From: an uncultured Alphaproteobacteria bacterium
GTDB lineage: Bacteria > Pseudomonadota > Alphaproteobacteria > Caulobacterales > Caulobacteraceae
Direction of reading: 5' to 3'
Assembly (NCBI GenBank): GCA_903933475.1
Contig: CAIZKE010000287.1
Coordinates: 1-5,751, forward strand
Length of the DNA: 5,751 nt
In this document: one piece after another, positions 5,203-5,751 of the stretch
Position numbering within the stretch: the first letter of the stretch is position 1
Layout of the letters: each line of letters starts with the position of its first letter
Made by a program: the position numbers and the translations under genes
Notes under the pieces: generated by a model
Database searches by the model: none
Told to the model about the DNA's origin: nothing
The model's input: the letters and a program-made list of their open reading frames with translations, nothing else

Positions 5203-5751
5203 ATGAACTCTCGCTCCTTCCTGTTTGCGGCCGTGTCCGCTGTCTCGCTTCTGGCTGGTGCCGCCCAGGCCGCCGCCCCAGGCGGAGACGTCGAGGAACT
5301 CGTCGTCACCGGCAGCCGGACCGAAGGCCGTACGCGCCTCGAGACCCTGGCCCCTGTCGACGTGATCTCTACAGAGGCCCTGACCCGCCAGGGAACGACA
5401 GAAATGGCTGCCGCACTGGCGGCCGTCGCCCCTTCCCTCACCTTCCCGCGCCCCTCCATCACCGACGGCACAGACAGCGTACGCCCGGCCACCCTGCGCG
5501 GCCTGGCCCCGGACCAGACCCTTGTCCTCATCAACGGCATGCGCCGTCACGCTTCGGCCCTGGTCAACGTCAACGGCTCGATCGGCCGCGGCTCGGCCGC
5601 CGTCGACCTGAACGCCATCCCGACGGTGGCCGTCGATCGGATTGAAGTCCTTCGCGATGGTGCCTCGGCTCAGTACGGCTCGGACGCCATCGCCGGCGTG
5701 ATCAACATGCGCCTCCGTGAGGCGGATGAGGGCGGTTCGGCCTCCATGACC
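5203..5751 (+). CDS. TonB-dependent outer-membrane receptor, N-terminal part, 3' truncated by the window
   Basis: 183 codons are open to the end of the window with no stop. TonB-dependent receptors are outer-membrane beta-barrels that import siderophores, vitamins, sugars or other large substrates using energy from TonB-ExbB-ExbD. Residues 1-23 are a signal peptide (SFLFAAVSAVSLLAGAAQA, probable cleavage after AQA). The TonB-box-like VEELVVTGSR follows at 30-39, then the plug domain: ETLAPVDVISTEAL (47-60), ATLRGLAPDQTLVLINGMRR (96-115), VDLNAIPTVAVDRIEVLRDG (134-153) and ASAQYGSDAIAGVINM (154-169), the usual plug hallmarks. Family members are commonly 700-1000 residues, so the barrel lies beyond the window. 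An AAGAT-type ribosome-binding site just before the ATG is weak. The substrate cannot be told from the plug. Confidence 0.93.
   Translation, partial: MNSRSFLFAAVSAVSLLAGAAQAAAPGGDVEELVVTGSRTEGRTRLETLAPVDVISTEALTRQGTTEMAAALAAVAPSLTFPRPSITDGTDSVRPATLRGLAPDQTLVLINGMRRHASALVNVNGSIGRGSAAVDLNAIPTVAVDRIEVLRDGASAQYGSDAIAGVINMRLREADEGGSASMT

Overview
The window is high-GC DNA (strong G/C preference at third codon positions) with the gene order and protein types of an alphaproteobacterium. The signs are an rpsF-rpsR-rplI cluster with a 193-residue L9, an Ala-rich N-terminal extension on S18, and a TonB-dependent receptor whose plug resembles those of Caulobacterales and sphingomonads. My best guess is Caulobacterales or a close relative. 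That is inference from protein style, not from a marker comparison.

Bases 1-1089 (+) hold the end of a short operon. It contains the C-terminal third of an MDR/zinc-type alcohol dehydrogenase (cut by the window edge), a 45-residue single-pass membrane protein, and a carboxymuconolactone decarboxylase (CMD)-fold protein. Bases 1096-2882 (-) run convergently and hold a purC of the long type followed by a TesB-like double-hotdog acyl-CoA thioesterase. The two convergent operons end only 6 bp apart. Bases 2883-2997 are a divergent intergenic region with a four-copy GACC tandem repeat. Bases 2998-3564 (+) encode an exported peroxiredoxin-like redoxin with a complete peroxidatic-site motif, followed by a plausible terminator.

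Bases 3637-5078 (+) are the ribosomal protein operon. It has a long, structured leader (a candidate S6:S18 autoregulatory site), then rpsF, rpsR and rplI with short gaps and mostly good Shine-Dalgarno sequences, and a clear intrinsic terminator at 5045-5078. From 5079 an AT-rich promoter-like region with a direct repeat leads into a TonB-dependent receptor. This gene starts at 5203 and runs off the window end.

Most of the window is ordinary housekeeping and catabolic DNA. I found no CRISPR, mobile element, RNA gene or defence system. The points most worth a second look are the rpsF leader structure, the long-type purC beside a thioesterase lacking one expected catalytic residue, the undescribed small membrane protein, and the receptor promoter.
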